Shown: one piece after another, positions 28,476 through 37,496 of the stretch
How positions within the stretch are numbered: the first letter of the stretch is position 1
Layout of the letters: the number at the start of each line of letters is the position of its first letter
From: Nocardioides jishulii
Lineage (GTDB): Bacteria; Actinomycetota; Actinomycetes; Propionibacteriales; Nocardioidaceae
DNA: 64,000 nt
Reading direction: 5' to 3'
NCBI RefSeq assembly: GCF_006007965.1
Contig: NZ_CP040748.1
Span: 3,100,001-3,164,000, forward strand
Made by a program: the position numbers and the translations under genes
The notes under the pieces: model-generated
Seen by the model: the letters and a program-made list of their open reading frames with translations, nothing else
What the model was told of the DNA's origin: nothing
The model's database searches: none

Positions 28476-29610
28476 CGCGCCGGAACCTCGGGCGGTAGAG
28501 GACCGGGTTCTGCTCGACCACCTCCGGGTCCATGGCGTTGACGCTCCAGCTCACCACGACCGTGCCCTTGCGGGGCAGCAGTCCCGGGTGGGCCAGCGGC
28601 ATGTACTGGAAGACCCTCTTGCCGCTGGGGATCTCGGCGACGGGCCCGGTGGAGACGAAGGGCCCCGTCGGGGAGTCGGCCTTCCAGATCACCAGCTCGG
28701 TGCCGACGAACTCGTACTGCTTGCTCACCGCGTACCAGGAGCCCTCCTGCTCGAAGACGCTGAGCACCCGCGACACCCCAGTCTCGGCGGGGATCAGGCT
28801 GGCGACGTTCGAGGCGTCGCGGCTCCACCCGGCGCCGTCGTAGTACTCCCACGACGACTCGTCGAGGTAGTCGTCGACCGTCGTCCGTGCCACGTGGAGG
28901 GAGTAGCCGAACACGTAGTCGCCCCCGGGCGTCGACGTGCCGTAGACGTAGACGTGCTTCCCGACGACCTCCACCGCCGCGCCCCACAGCGGCCGCGCGA
29001 GGTCCGGCTCGTCCGGGCCGAGGTCGGTGACGCCGACCAGCTCGGGGGTGCCGTTGACCGGCACGACGAAGTTGGCCACGCTCGAGCCGAGGACCTCGAA
29101 GTCCCACATGCCCTGGCCCGTGGCGCGCACCCGCATGAGGCCCACGGCCACCCGGTCCTCCCCCGCCTCCTCGTCGGGCACGGCGACGACGCCCATCGGC
29201 CAGTAGCCCACCCCGTCCTCGCGGTCGGGCACCGCGGGGCCGTTGTCGGCCGTGCGCAGGACGGAGGCGCACCCGTTGCCCATGACCAGGATCGAGTTGC
29301 GCACCATCGAGGCGCCGGGCTCGCCGGCAGGCCGCGTGGTGTCACCGAAGACCCACAGGCTGCGCCCGTCGGAGAGCTGCGTCGAGGCGCCCACGTCGCC
29401 GCCCGCGAAGCCGGGGGTGGCGCGGGTGCTGCGGACGAAGCGGTTGATGCCGGCGACCGAGGTCGGGGTCTTGTACGGCAGGCAGTCGAGGTAGTCGCCG
29501 GTCGAGGACGGCGGGTCGGTCTCGCTCTGGAGGGCGACCATGACCGCGAGAGGCACCACGAGGATCACGAGGACCACCAGGACGACCCGGCGGCGGATCT
29601 CTGTGGTCAT
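28462..29610 (-). CDS. Membrane-anchored DUF4185-like protein
   Basis: 382 residues: a short positively charged N-terminus, one transmembrane helix (about 9-27), then a large extracytoplasmic domain. Motifs such as LWVFGDTT, SILVMGNG and FQYMPLAHPGL, with repeated Gly/Trp-rich strands, resemble DUF4185 proteins and five-bladed beta-propellers of glycosidase type. I see no definite catalytic residues. The ATG follows TACGCT by seven bases. It is monocistronic between the MFS gene and menA and could act on surface glycans; that is inference. Confidence 0.6.
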   Translation of the reverse strand: MTTEIRRRVVLVVLVILVVPLAVMVALQSETDPPSSTGDYLDCLPYKTPTSVAGINRFVRSTRATPGFAGGDVGASTQLSDGRSLWVFGDTTRPAGEPGASMVRNSILVMGNGCASVLRTADNGPAVPDREDGVGYWPMGVVAVPDEEAGEDRVAVGLMRVRATGQGMWDFEVLGSSVANFVVPVNGTPELVGVTDLGPDEPDLARPLWGAAVEVVGKHVYVYGTSTPGGDYVFGYSLHVARTTVDDYLDESSWEYYDGAGWSRDASNVASLIPAETGVSRVLSVFEQEGSWYAVSKQYEFVGTELVIWKADSPTGPFVSTGPVAEIPSGKRVFQYMPLAHPGLLPRKGTVVVSWSVNAMDPEVVEQNPVLYRPRFRRVTLP

Positions 29611-29623
29611 GCTGGGCAGCGTA
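29611..29623 (-). promoter_or_regulatory. Leaderless-type promoter of the DUF4185-like gene
   Basis: TACGCT (minus strand, 29623-29618) lies seven bases before the ATG at 29610. Confidence 0.45.
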
Positions 29624-29668
29624 GTCCCGGCTCCACGACGCGCCTGCGTCCCGCCGATCCGGGCCTGC

Positions 29669-29680
29669 CAGAATCGGCGG
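29669..29680 (+). promoter_or_regulatory. Possible promoter box of the menA leader ORF
   Basis: CAGAAT (29669-29674) followed by six bases and a GTG has the same geometry as the leaderless starts elsewhere in the window. No clear -35 box. Confidence 0.35.
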
Positions 29681-29743
29681 GTGGTCCTTGCTCCTCACCC
29701 TGCCCCCCGCCCGTCCCTGCTGCCGACCGGAGCTGCGCGATGA
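29681..29743 (+). CDS. Putative leader peptide ORF upstream of menA
   Basis: A 20-codon frame from GTG to TGA, encoding VVLAPHPAPRPSLLPTGAAR. Its stop overlaps the menA start as ATGA, and the menA ribosome site (GGAG) lies inside it. The peptide is Pro/Ala-rich and does not look functional in itself. The arrangement suggests translational coupling, with the ribosome starting on the leaderless GTG and reinitiating at menA. No homology can be claimed; the ORF could also be chance. Confidence 0.35.
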   Translation: MVLAPHPAPRPSLLPTGAAR

Positions 29744-30618
29744 GCGCGGCGACTGCTGGCGACTGGATCGCCGGGGCGCGCCCGCGCACCCTGCCCGCCG
29801 CGGTCGCCCCGGTGCTCGTCGGCACCGGCATCGCGGCGTACGCGGACTCGATGGTGGGCTGGAAGGCCCTGCTCGCGCTCGTGGTCAGCCTCGCGCTCCA
29901 GGTCGGCGTCAACTACGCCAACGACTACTCCGACGGCATCCGCGGCACCGACGCCGACCGGGTCGGCCCGATGCGCCTGGTCGGCTCCGGGCGCGCGACG
30001 CCCGCCGCGGTCAAGCGGGCGGCCTTCGCGGCCTTCGGCGTCGCCGCCGTGGCGGGGCTGGTGCTGGCCGCGACCACCGCGTGGTGGCTGCTGGCGGTGG
30101 GCGTCGTCTGCATCGTCGCCGCCTGGTTCTACACCGGCGGCAAGAAGCCCTACGGCTACCTCGGGCTGGGCGAGGTCATGGTCTTCGTCTTCTTCGGCCT
30201 GGTGGCCGTCATCGGCACCACCTACGTGCAGACCGAGACCTGGGAGTGGCCCGCGCTGTACGCCGGCATCGGCATCGGCGCGCTCGCCTGCGCGGTCCTG
30301 GTGACCAACAACCTGCGTGACATCCCCACCGACGTGCTCGCCGACAAGCGCACGCTCGCGGTGCGCCTGGGCGACGAACGGACGCGTGGCTTCTACGCGT
30401 TGCTCGTCGCCGCCTCCGCGGTGGCTGTCGTCGCGGTCGCGGCCTCCACCCACTGGGGCGTCCTGCTCGCCCTGGTCTTCGGTCTGCGGATGGTGCCGGC
30501 CCTGCGCACCGTGCTGAGCGGCGCGACCGGCCCTGCGCTGATCCCCGTCCTGGCCGCGACCGGCATGGGTCAGCTGTGGTGGGCCGCCCTGGTGACGGTC
30601 ACCCTCAACGCGGTCTGA
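29740..30618 (+). CDS. menA: 1,4-dihydroxy-2-naphthoate polyprenyltransferase
   Basis: Membrane prenyltransferase of the UbiA family that attaches the polyprenyl tail to the naphthoate ring. The 292 residues form about nine helices; the prenyl-diphosphate motif is NYANDYSDGIRGTD (first Asp-rich motif) and the second is NNLRDIPTDVLADKRTLAVRLG. Its substrate tail is probably the product of the synthase encoded at 806-1813. The start is the ATG overlapping the upstream leader ORF. It converges with the acetyltransferase gene nine bases away. Confidence 0.94.
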   Translation: MSAATAGDWIAGARPRTLPAAVAPVLVGTGIAAYADSMVGWKALLALVVSLALQVGVNYANDYSDGIRGTDADRVGPMRLVGSGRATPAAVKRAAFAAFGVAAVAGLVLAATTAWWLLAVGVVCIVAAWFYTGGKKPYGYLGLGEVMVFVFFGLVAVIGTTYVQTETWEWPALYAGIGIGALACAVLVTNNLRDIPTDVLADKRTLAVRLGDERTRGFYALLVAASAVAVVAVAASTHWGVLLALVFGLRMVPALRTVLSGATGPALIPVLAATGMGQLWWAALVTVTLNAV

Positions 30619-30627
30619 CTCCCCGCC

Positions 30628-31887
30628 TCAGAACGAGGTGAGCGAGTAGGGCACCGGCCCGCCGTCGCTCATCGCCGCCCACGTGTGCAGCGCGTCGGCG
30701 TCACCGCGGACGCGGCCGACCGCGACCAGGGTGTCGACGGTGACGACCCCGAGGTAGAGGGACCCCAGCGTGCTGACGTCGAGGCTGACCTGGGGCGCGG
30801 CGTCGCTGGGCGTGACCGTGGCGCGGCCGTCGCGCACCGAGACGGCCCACCGCCCCTCGGCGAGGCCGAGGGCGTCGACGACACCGAGGACGACCTCGCC
30901 GTCGGCCGACCAGGGTCGGGCGGCCAGGGCCGCGGGGACGTCGAGGATCCGCACCCAGATGTGGTCGGAGGGACCCTTGGCGCTCACGCAGCGCGGGTCG
31001 GTCAGCGCCCACGCCAGCGGGTGGTCGGGGCGTACGGTCGCCGTCACCCGGTCGGTGAGGTCGATGCCGGCCAGGAAGTCCCACAGGGCGAGCTCGCCCT
31101 CGGTGGAGACCGAGGCCAGGTCGCGCACCTTCACGGTGTGGTCGTCGCCCCAGCCGCCGTGCTCGTAGAGCGCGTAGCCGTGCGGCTCGTCGGCGTCGTC
31201 GAGGTGGACCACGGCGCGCATCTTCTTGGACGGCGCCTGGTCCGACCAGTCCCAGCCACCGTGGGTGAAGGAGGAGTAGCCGGCCGGGCGCGAGATCGAG
31301 CCGCGGTGGGTGGCGTGCCACTGCGCGAAGACCCGGCTCGGCACGTCGCCGAGCTCGGCGGGCTCGAGCACCACCGTGCGGCCGAAGGAGCTGAAGTCGT
31401 CGAAGGCGAAGCGGCGCGTGACGTCGACCTCGACCTTGCTGACCTGGGTCGCGGGTCCGAAACCGAAGCGGCGGTAGATCCCGCCCTCGGAGACGGTCAG
31501 GGCGGCGACCGACTTGCCGGCGGCGGCCGCTGCGGTGAGGTCGGCGCTGAGGAGGCGCCGCGCCAGACCTTGGCGACGACTGGACGGAGCGACGGTGACG
31601 TCGCTGATCATGTGCAGGTCGATCACCTCGGCGCCGGTGTTGAGCTCGCCGTCCCAGCTGGTGACGGTGGCCACCGGCACCGGGCTCTCGCCGAAGCTGC
31701 CGGCGGGCAGCCAGGCACCGTGCAGGCGGGCGGAGTTGCCCCGTACGTCGCGCAGCCACACGTCCTCACCGCGACTGTCGGCGCGGACCAGGTGGAAGCC
31801 GCGGTTGACGGCTTCGAGGTAGCCACGCAGCAACGGCGCGGGGGTCTCAGGGTCGTTGGGGTCGAGCGTGCGGACGTCGTACTCCAT
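30628..31887 (-). CDS. Eis-like GNAT N-acetyltransferase
   Basis: A 419-residue protein with the layout of mycobacterial Eis: an N-terminal GNAT domain with the acetyl-CoA motif SSRRQGLARRLL (about residues 101-112), a second acetyltransferase-like domain, and a C-terminal sterol-carrier-like domain ending in a carboxyl-terminal Phe (SLTSF). Eis proteins acetylate aminoglycosides or protein lysines; the terminal carboxylate is catalytic in that family. The native substrate here is unknown. The ATG lies six bases after a TACGGT box; upstream codons in the same frame are not supported. Confidence 0.82.
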   Translation of the reverse strand: MEYDVRTLDPNDPETPAPLLRGYLEAVNRGFHLVRADSRGEDVWLRDVRGNSARLHGAWLPAGSFGESPVPVATVTSWDGELNTGAEVIDLHMISDVTVAPSSRRQGLARRLLSADLTAAAAAGKSVAALTVSEGGIYRRFGFGPATQVSKVEVDVTRRFAFDDFSSFGRTVVLEPAELGDVPSRVFAQWHATHRGSISRPAGYSSFTHGGWDWSDQAPSKKMRAVVHLDDADEPHGYALYEHGGWGDDHTVKVRDLASVSTEGELALWDFLAGIDLTDRVTATVRPDHPLAWALTDPRCVSAKGPSDHIWVRILDVPAALAARPWSADGEVVLGVVDALGLAEGRWAVSVRDGRATVTPSDAAPQVSLDVSTLGSLYLGVVTVDTLVAVGRVRGDADALHTWAAMSDGGPVPYSLTSF

Positions 31888-31899
31888 CGCTCCACCGTA
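31888..31899 (-). promoter_or_regulatory. Leaderless-type promoter of the Eis-like gene
   Basis: TACGGT (minus strand, 31899-31894), six bases, then the ATG at 31887. Confidence 0.45.
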
Positions 31900-31946
31900 T
31901 CCGGGGCGCTCCTCGCGCCGGACAGGTGGTTTCCGCTGGCCGCCCG

Positions 31947-32558
31947 TCAGAGCACCCAGAGCAGGACGACGGTCACGCAGTAGAAGAGGAACGACAGCAG
32001 CCACGTCACCTGTCCGCGGCGCAGGTCCTGGGCGGCGCCGAACGCGCGCCGGCAGTAGCGCTCGGCGTCGTAGGCACCGGAGAGCTGCTGGACGGTCGAG
32101 TCGAGCCAGTAGGGACCGTGGGCGGCCTGCAGGAAGAACCAGAGACTGGCCAGGCCCAGGACGACCGAGAGGCCCAGGACGACCAGGAGCAGGACCTGGT
32201 CGGACCCGGCGAAGGCACCGATTCCGTCGTCCTTGCCCTTGAGGGTCATCACCCCGACTCCGAGGGCGAGCCAGGAGGCGGCACCCGTACGCCAGCCGTC
32301 GGCGCGCTCGCGGACCGCCTGGAGGGCGTCCTTGGCCACGTCGACCGTCACGGTCCGCAGCTCGGGCAGGTCGCCGCCGCCGTGGGCCAGCCTCGACTGG
32401 AACTCCCGGAACTCCTTCTCGTCCCGCGCCTTGCCCATGGCCCGCGCGAAGACCCCGCGCCCCCGCCCCACCGCGCGGGAGGACGTCCCGGCTGCGGGGC
32501 TCAGCTGCCAGTCAGCCGGTCTCCCCTGCGCACCTGCGGCGTCGTCCATGCCCCCCAT
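31947..32558 (-). CDS. Hypothetical membrane protein
   Basis: 203 residues that I do not recognise. The first 80 are hydrophilic, with a charged ARDEKEFREFQSRL stretch. Three hydrophobic segments follow, at about residues 92-106, 121-145 and 183-203, the last ending the chain. An internal ATG at 32549 is an alternative start with no better ribosome site. Both neighbours on the same strand are separate units. It could be a small membrane-associated protein of unknown role. Confidence 0.6.
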   Translation of the reverse strand: MGGMDDAAGAQGRPADWQLSPAAGTSSRAVGRGRGVFARAMGKARDEKEFREFQSRLAHGGGDLPELRTVTVDVAKDALQAVRERADGWRTGAASWLALGVGVMTLKGKDDGIGAFAGSDQVLLLVVLGLSVVLGLASLWFFLQAAHGPYWLDSTVQQLSGAYDAERYCRRAFGAAQDLRRGQVTWLLSFLFYCVTVVLLWVL

Positions 32559-32615
32559 GGTGGCGGCTCGTCGGTGCCGTGTCGACGGCCCGGAGCCACC
32601 GCGTGGGGACGGGGC

Positions 32616-32876
32616 TCAGTCCTCGTCCTGACGGGCCTTGTAGGCCTCGAACTTCTCCGACGCCTTGGCGGACCGCTCGGCCAGCACGCGCGCGAGCGCC
32701 TCACGCTGGCGAGACAGGAGGAACCACGACAGGACCCCGGAGAGCAGGAAGGCGAGGATCAGCGCCCACAGCAGGGGCACCTCGTCGGCGAGCAGGGCCC
32801 AGACACCGATCACGATCACCAGTGACGAGACCAGCAGCAGCAGGCGCAACGCGTTGTAGATCCAGAACTCCTTCAC
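32616..32876 (-). CDS. DUF4229 small membrane protein
   Basis: 86 residues from a GTG start: KEFWIYNALRLLLL opens the first of two hydrophobic helices, followed by a charged amphipathic tail (RQREALARVLAERSAKASEKFEAYKARQDED region). The layout fits DUF4229, an actinobacterial family of unknown function often found near menaquinone genes. A GTG three codons upstream (32885) is an alternative start. It lies within two gene lengths of menA. Confidence 0.7.
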   Translation of the reverse strand: MKEFWIYNALRLLLLVSSLVIVIGVWALLADEVPLLWALILAFLLSGVLSWFLLSRQREALARVLAERSAKASEKFEAYKARQDED

Positions 32877-32989
32877 ACCCTCCACTCTACGAGCCGGGGT
32901 CCATGGTCGCGCCGTCGCCCGAGCCCCTGCCCCCAGACGTCGCTCGGCTACGATTCCCGGTGACCAGATCACGGGGGATGTGGAGAATC

Positions 32990-33952
32990 ATGTTCGAGCG
33001 CCTGCGCCGACGACTGCCGGGCGTCGCTGCGGCAGCTCCGGAGACTCCACGGGCCGCCGTGCCGCACGAGTTCGAGGTGCTCTCGATCGCCTTCGAGCTG
33101 GACGTACGGCTGTGCCAGCTGCAGCTGACCTCCTTCGACCGGTTCTTCGACCTCGACACGTTGGCGAAGTTCACGGTGATCGTCAACGGCGGCGAGCCCG
33201 TGCTCCAGGAGCTGAGGCGCCACGCCGAGACCCTCAGCCCTCGCCTGCGCGAGAAGCTGGTGCTCGTCGAGCCCCACGACCTGCGCCCGGGCGACTTCAA
33301 CTCGTGGCGCGGCCAGCAGATCCTCAAGCTGATCTTCGCCCGCCGCGTGGAGACCTCGCACTACCTCGTGCTGGACTCCAAGAACCACCTCGTCAAGCCC
33401 GCCTCGGCGGCCGACTGGTTCGACGAGCGCGGCCGGGGTCGCACGGTGCTCACGCCGACCAGCAACCTGATGCGGCGACTGCTCATCGCCTCGTACGAGG
33501 TCTTCGAGCTCGACGCCGACCCGATGGCGCCGGTCATGCCCACCATCACGCCCTACCTGATGCAGACCGACCTGGTGAAGGCGATGATGCGCGAGGTGGG
33601 CCAGCGGGCGGGGGTCCCGTTCGTCAGGGCCTTCCGCCGCGTCTACCCGCAGGTGGGTGAGTTCTTCCTCTACTACGCCTACCTGCTGTACCGCTTCGGC
33701 TCCGTCGACGACCTCTACTACGACGACGTCCCCAACTGCGTCACGCTCTTCACGACCTATCCCGAGACGGCCGAGGTCGTGCACCGCGAGCTGGACCGTC
33801 TCGCGGACCCCGAGATCCAGTTCTTCGGCCTGCACCGCAACCGGCTCCCCCAGCTCGACGACCTGCAGCGCGAGCGGATCACCCAGGTCTGGCACGACGC
33901 CGGTCTCCTGACCGCGCACCCGGCCGAGTACTACCTGACGCCGCTGACCTGA
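32990..33952 (+). CDS. DUF6492-like protein
   Basis: 320 residues from the ATG at 32990, with GGAG four bases upstream. Two other starts are possible: ATG 32978, and GTG 32960, which is five bases after a TACGAT box. Features such as VLSIAFELDVRLCQLQLTSFD, FTVIVNGGEP, HYLVLDSKNHLV and TPTSNLM resemble the DUF6492 family, which is related to glycosyltransferase-like proteins; the DSKNH segment is in the position of a DxD-like motif, but I cannot confirm activity. It stands alone, with no polysaccharide gene cluster beside it. Confidence 0.6.
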   Translation: MFERLRRRLPGVAAAAPETPRAAVPHEFEVLSIAFELDVRLCQLQLTSFDRFFDLDTLAKFTVIVNGGEPVLQELRRHAETLSPRLREKLVLVEPHDLRPGDFNSWRGQQILKLIFARRVETSHYLVLDSKNHLVKPASAADWFDERGRGRTVLTPTSNLMRRLLIASYEVFELDADPMAPVMPTITPYLMQTDLVKAMMREVGQRAGVPFVRAFRRVYPQVGEFFLYYAYLLYRFGSVDDLYYDDVPNCVTLFTTYPETAEVVHRELDRLADPEIQFFGLHRNRLPQLDDLQRERITQVWHDAGLLTAHPAEYYLTPLT

Positions 33953-33992
33953 GTCACCGGGCGTCACCGGCCACCGGGCTGGCGTAGGCACC

Positions 33993-34004
33993 TAGGCTGG
34001 GGGC
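33993..34004 (+). promoter_or_regulatory. Leaderless-type promoter of the 87-residue protein
   Basis: TAGGCT (33993-33998), six bases, then the GTG at 34005. Confidence 0.45.
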
Positions 34005-34268
34005 GTGCTCAAGATCCTGCTCGTCGTGCTGCTGGTCGCCGTGACCATCTACCTGGTCACCCGAACGATCGAGCGGCGAGGAGGGTCGCGCTCACCCCGC
34101 GGACCGCGGGGCGGAGCCGCCCGGCCGCCGCGCCAGGTCGCTCCCGACGACGACCCCGACTTCCTGTGGGACCTCGAGCGCAAGCGGCGCCGCGAGGCCA
34201 AGGAGCAGGGCCAGACGCCGCCCGATCAGGACGAGGCGAACGGCGAGGACTCCACCGGCACCAGCTGA
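34005..34268 (+). CDS. Small single-pass membrane protein
   Basis: 87 residues: one N-terminal helix (ILLVVLLVAVTIYLVT), a basic stretch rich in Arg/Gly/Pro, and an acidic, Lys/Arg-mixed tail with DFLWDLERKRRREAKEQ. I do not know the family function. Its final 43 bases overlap the 3' end of the convergent ccsB gene. The GTG start is backed by the TAGGCT box six bases upstream. Confidence 0.6.
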   Translation: MLKILLVVLLVAVTIYLVTRTIERRGGSRSPRGPRGGAARPPRQVAPDDDPDFLWDLERKRRREAKEQGQTPPDQDEANGEDSTGTS

Positions 34269-35194
34269 ACCTGGCTCGCGCCCTCGGCGTAGGAGTGCTG
34301 CGAGGTCGTCGAGAAGAAGTTGACGCCGATGAAGCTCCACCACAGCGTCGCCAGGCCGATCAGCGCCAGGATCGAGGCGACCCTGCCGCGCAGGCCGGCG
34401 GTCGTACGGGCGTGCAGGTAGGCCGCGTACACGACCCACGTGATGAAGGCCCAGACCTCCTTGGGGTCCCAGTTCCAGTAGCGGCTCCAGGCCTCGTGCG
34501 CCCAGATCGGGCCGGTGATCAGCACGGCGAAGGTCCACACCGGGAAGCCGAAGGCGTGCATCCGGTAGGCCAGGCGGTCCAGCACCTTGGTGCTCGGCAC
34601 GCGCGACCAGTAGCCGGTCGTACGCTCCACGCCACGCTCGGCGTCCTTCTTCTCGATGCGCTCCTGGATGAGGAACATGATGACGAGCAGGCCGCCCAGG
34701 GTGAAGGCAGCGGTGGCGATGACGGCGGAGACCACGTGGATGACCAGCCACGGCGAGTCCAGGGCCTCGGTGAGCGGCGCGACGGGCTTGTGCAGCCAGA
34801 TCACGGCGATCATCAGCACCGTCAGCACGGTGCCCACGACGAGCGGGGCCAGCCACGACAGGCCGAAGCGCTTGTAGGTGAGCAGGTAGATCACGACGAC
34901 GAACCAGGCGCCCGAGATCGCGAACTCGTACATGTTGCCCCAAGGCACCCGGTTGGGGTCGGCGGCCATGCCGCGGCCCAGCAGGGCGACGAAGTGCACG
35001 GCGGCGCCGAGGCACGTCAGCAGCAGCCCGAGGCGGCCGAAGAGCGCGGTGCGCCCGGTCGTCACCTCCTCGGTGTGCGGCACCTGGCGCAGGCCCGCCC
35101 ACTCGACGAGGTGGCTCAGCAGGGCGAGGAAGTAGACCACCCCGGCGACGGTGATCGCCTGGTTGCTGAGGACTTCCCACTGGGTGTCGGTCAC
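34226..35194 (-). CDS. ccsB: Cytochrome c biogenesis protein CcsB/CcsA
   Basis: Membrane half of the System II heme lyase that moves heme across the membrane and attaches it to apocytochromes c. The 322 residues contain about eight helices and the tryptophan-rich heme-handling motif region VPWGNMYEFAISGAW, then WNWDPKEVWAFITWVVYAAYLHAR with the conserved His residues. The start overlaps the resB stop by four bases. It is the last gene of the hemL-phosphatase-resA-ccdA-resB-ccsB operon, the same order as in mycobacteria. Confidence 0.93.
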   Translation of the reverse strand: MTDTQWEVLSNQAITVAGVVYFLALLSHLVEWAGLRQVPHTEEVTTGRTALFGRLGLLLTCLGAAVHFVALLGRGMAADPNRVPWGNMYEFAISGAWFVVVIYLLTYKRFGLSWLAPLVVGTVLTVLMIAVIWLHKPVAPLTEALDSPWLVIHVVSAVIATAAFTLGGLLVIMFLIQERIEKKDAERGVERTTGYWSRVPSTKVLDRLAYRMHAFGFPVWTFAVLITGPIWAHEAWSRYWNWDPKEVWAFITWVVYAAYLHARTTAGLRGRVASILALIGLATLWWSFIGVNFFSTTSQHSYAEGASQVQLVPVESSPFASS

Positions 35195-36738
35195 GACTGC
35201 TCCTTCGGTGCGGCACCGGTCGGCGCCGCCTTGAGTTCTGCGGTGATGCTCTCGACCTCGTCGGCGATGTCGCCACCGCTGGAGCGGTCGAGGCCACCGA
35301 TCTCCACGAGCGTGGCCCCGTCGACGCGGCGCGCGCGCACCCAGATGCGACGGGGACGGACGTACAGGGACCCGATCAGGCCGAGCAGCGCGAGCACGAC
35401 GCCGGCGAGTGCGACGAACTTGCCCGGTGTCTGGCTGATCTGGATCTTGTTCCAGCGCTCGACGCCCTCGAAGGTGACGCTGCCGAGGTCGTCGGGCAGC
35501 TCGACGGTGTCGCCCGGGCGCATGTCGACGCGGAACATCTTGCCGCCCTCACCGGTCACCTTGGTCATCCGCGCCTTGTCGAGCACGTAGACCGACTGCG
35601 ACCGGCCCTCGTCGAGGCCGAGGTCACCGGTGTAGACCTCCATCGAGACGAGCGGGTTGAGCAGGTCGCCGAAGGAGGAGTGCGGGCCGTCGTCGAAGAC
35701 GTACGTCGGGTAGAACTCGCCCTCGAGCGCCAGCGGCGTCTTCGCGTCGGGTGCCTTGACGACGCCGAAGGAACGGAAGTTCATGTCGGTGGGCAGGAAG
35801 ATCGTCGGACCGGAGTAGGCGACCTCGCCGTCCGGGTCCTTGACCGTGATCACCGGGGCGTAGCCGTGGCCGATCAGGAAGACGTCGGTGCTGCCGATGG
35901 TCAGCGGGTGGTTGACCCGGAGGTCGTAGGTCTTCTCCTCGGCGCCCGGCTCCTCGGTGTAGCGCAGCTTGGAGACGAACTTGCGGGCCTGGCCCGCTCC
36001 GGCGCCCGAGGTCAGCCACTCGAGCTCGAAGTCGGTGACGTCGAACGAGAACGGCTCCATCCACTCCTGCTGGTAGAGGCTGCCCGGCACGAAGTCGTCG
36101 TACTGCGTGAGGTTGTTGGAGAAGCCGTTGCCGACGGTCACGATCACGCCGCCCTGGTAGCCGAAGAGGCTGCCGGCCGCCACGCCCGCCATCACGACGA
36201 GGATCGACAGGTGGAAGACCAGGTTGCCGGCCTCGCGCAGGTAGCCCCGCTCGGAGGCGACGTAGCCGCCCTCGGTGCCCTCGTCGTGCCGGTCGCGGCG
36301 GAAGCGGCGCTTGCCCAGCACCTTCTCGGCGCGCGCCAGCACCTCCTCCGGCGACTCCTCGGTCTCGTACGAGGCGCTGTCGGCCAACCGGGTCAGGTGG
36401 CGCGGAGCCTTCGGCGGACGCGCCCGCATGGCCCGGAAGTAGACCTTGGTGCGCGGGATGATGCAGCCCACCAGCGAGATCGTGAGCAGCAGGTAGATCG
36501 CGGCGAACCACGGCGAGGCGTAGACGTCGAAGAGTCCGAGCTTCTCGTAGATCGGTGTCAGCGTCGGGTGGTTGTCCTGCCACTGCGAGGCCTTCAACGC
36601 ATCCACGTCGGCCTGCGGGATCAGTGACCCGGGCACGGCCGCGAGCGCCAGCAGGAGCAGCAGCGCCAGGGCGGTACGCATCGAGGTCAGCTGACGCCAC
36701 GTCCAGCGTGCCAGCTCGACCAGGTTGAGGTCGTTCAC
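35191..36738 (-). CDS. resB: Cytochrome c biogenesis protein ResB
   Basis: Partner of CcsB in the System II heme lyase, 515 residues from a GTG start that overlaps the ccdA stop (GTGA). Three helices at the N-terminus (LALLLLLALAAVPGSLIPQ, the one before IIPRTKVYF, and NLVFHLSILVVMAGV) are followed by a large extracytoplasmic domain and a last helix (FVALAGVVLALLGLIGSLYV). The open frame continues far upstream through ccdA in another phase; this is not part of the protein. Confidence 0.93.
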   Translation of the reverse strand: MNDLNLVELARWTWRQLTSMRTALALLLLLALAAVPGSLIPQADVDALKASQWQDNHPTLTPIYEKLGLFDVYASPWFAAIYLLLTISLVGCIIPRTKVYFRAMRARPPKAPRHLTRLADSASYETEESPEEVLARAEKVLGKRRFRRDRHDEGTEGGYVASERGYLREAGNLVFHLSILVVMAGVAAGSLFGYQGGVIVTVGNGFSNNLTQYDDFVPGSLYQQEWMEPFSFDVTDFELEWLTSGAGAGQARKFVSKLRYTEEPGAEEKTYDLRVNHPLTIGSTDVFLIGHGYAPVITVKDPDGEVAYSGPTIFLPTDMNFRSFGVVKAPDAKTPLALEGEFYPTYVFDDGPHSSFGDLLNPLVSMEVYTGDLGLDEGRSQSVYVLDKARMTKVTGEGGKMFRVDMRPGDTVELPDDLGSVTFEGVERWNKIQISQTPGKFVALAGVVLALLGLIGSLYVRPRRIWVRARRVDGATLVEIGGLDRSSGGDIADEVESITAELKAAPTGAAPKEQS

Positions 36739-37496
36739 ACACTCACCTCGAAGTCGGAGACCAGGTGGACCTGGAGCCAGGTCACCATCTCGAGCCACCA
36801 GCCGGTCACCATGAGCAGGCCGACGACGACCAGCATCAGGCCACCGGTCCGCATGACGGCCACCTGGTGGCGCTTGAAGAACGCGAAGGCACCGAGCGCC
36901 TTGCGGTAGGCCAGCCCCGCCACGATGAACGGGATGCCCAGGCCCAGGGCGTACACCCCGGCCAGCAGGGCGCCGCGACCCGCGGTGCCCTCCGTGTAGG
37001 CCAGGGTGAAGATCATGCCGAGGGTCGGGCCCAGGCAGGGCGTCCAGCCCAGCCCGAAGAGGACCCCGAGCAGGGGGGCAGCGCCCAGCCCCACGGCGGG
37101 GACCTTGTGGATGCGCAGGTCGCGCTGGAAGATCGGCAGCCAGCCGGCGAAGGCCAGGCCCAGCACGATGGTCACGAGGCCGAGCACCACGGTGATCTCG
37201 CGGGTCCACGTCTGCAGCCACTCGCCCAGCGCGCCGGAGACCGACCCCAGGGCCACGAACACCGCGGCGAAGCCGAGCACGAAGAGCACCGAGCCGAGCA
37301 GCATCCGACCGCGCCGGCGCTCGGCCTCGCCCGCGGCGAGGTCGGCGCCCGACAGACCGGTCGCGTAGGAGAGGTAGCCGGGCAGCAGGGGGATCACGCA
37401 CGGCGAGAAGAAGGAGACCAACCCGGCGACCATCGCCACCGGGATCGCCACGAGCAGTGAGCCCGATGCGGCGATCTCCCTGAACGCGTCACCCAT
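36735..37496 (-). CDS. ccdA: Cytochrome c biogenesis protein CcdA
   Basis: Thiol-disulfide electron carrier across the membrane that keeps the CXXCH cysteines of apocytochrome c reduced. The 253 residues have six helices and the two redox cysteines in SFFSPCVIPLLPGY (helix 1) and LGWTPCLGPTLG (helix 4). The ATG at 37496 overlaps the end of the TlpA/ResA-like gene by eight bases; the longer frame up to 37568 is unlikely. Confidence 0.94.
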   Translation of the reverse strand: MGDAFREIAASGSLLVAIPVAMVAGLVSFFSPCVIPLLPGYLSYATGLSGADLAAGEAERRRGRMLLGSVLFVLGFAAVFVALGSVSGALGEWLQTWTREITVVLGLVTIVLGLAFAGWLPIFQRDLRIHKVPAVGLGAAPLLGVLFGLGWTPCLGPTLGMIFTLAYTEGTAGRGALLAGVYALGLGIPFIVAGLAYRKALGAFAFFKRHQVAVMRTGGLMLVVVGLLMVTGWWLEMVTWLQVHLVSDFEVSV

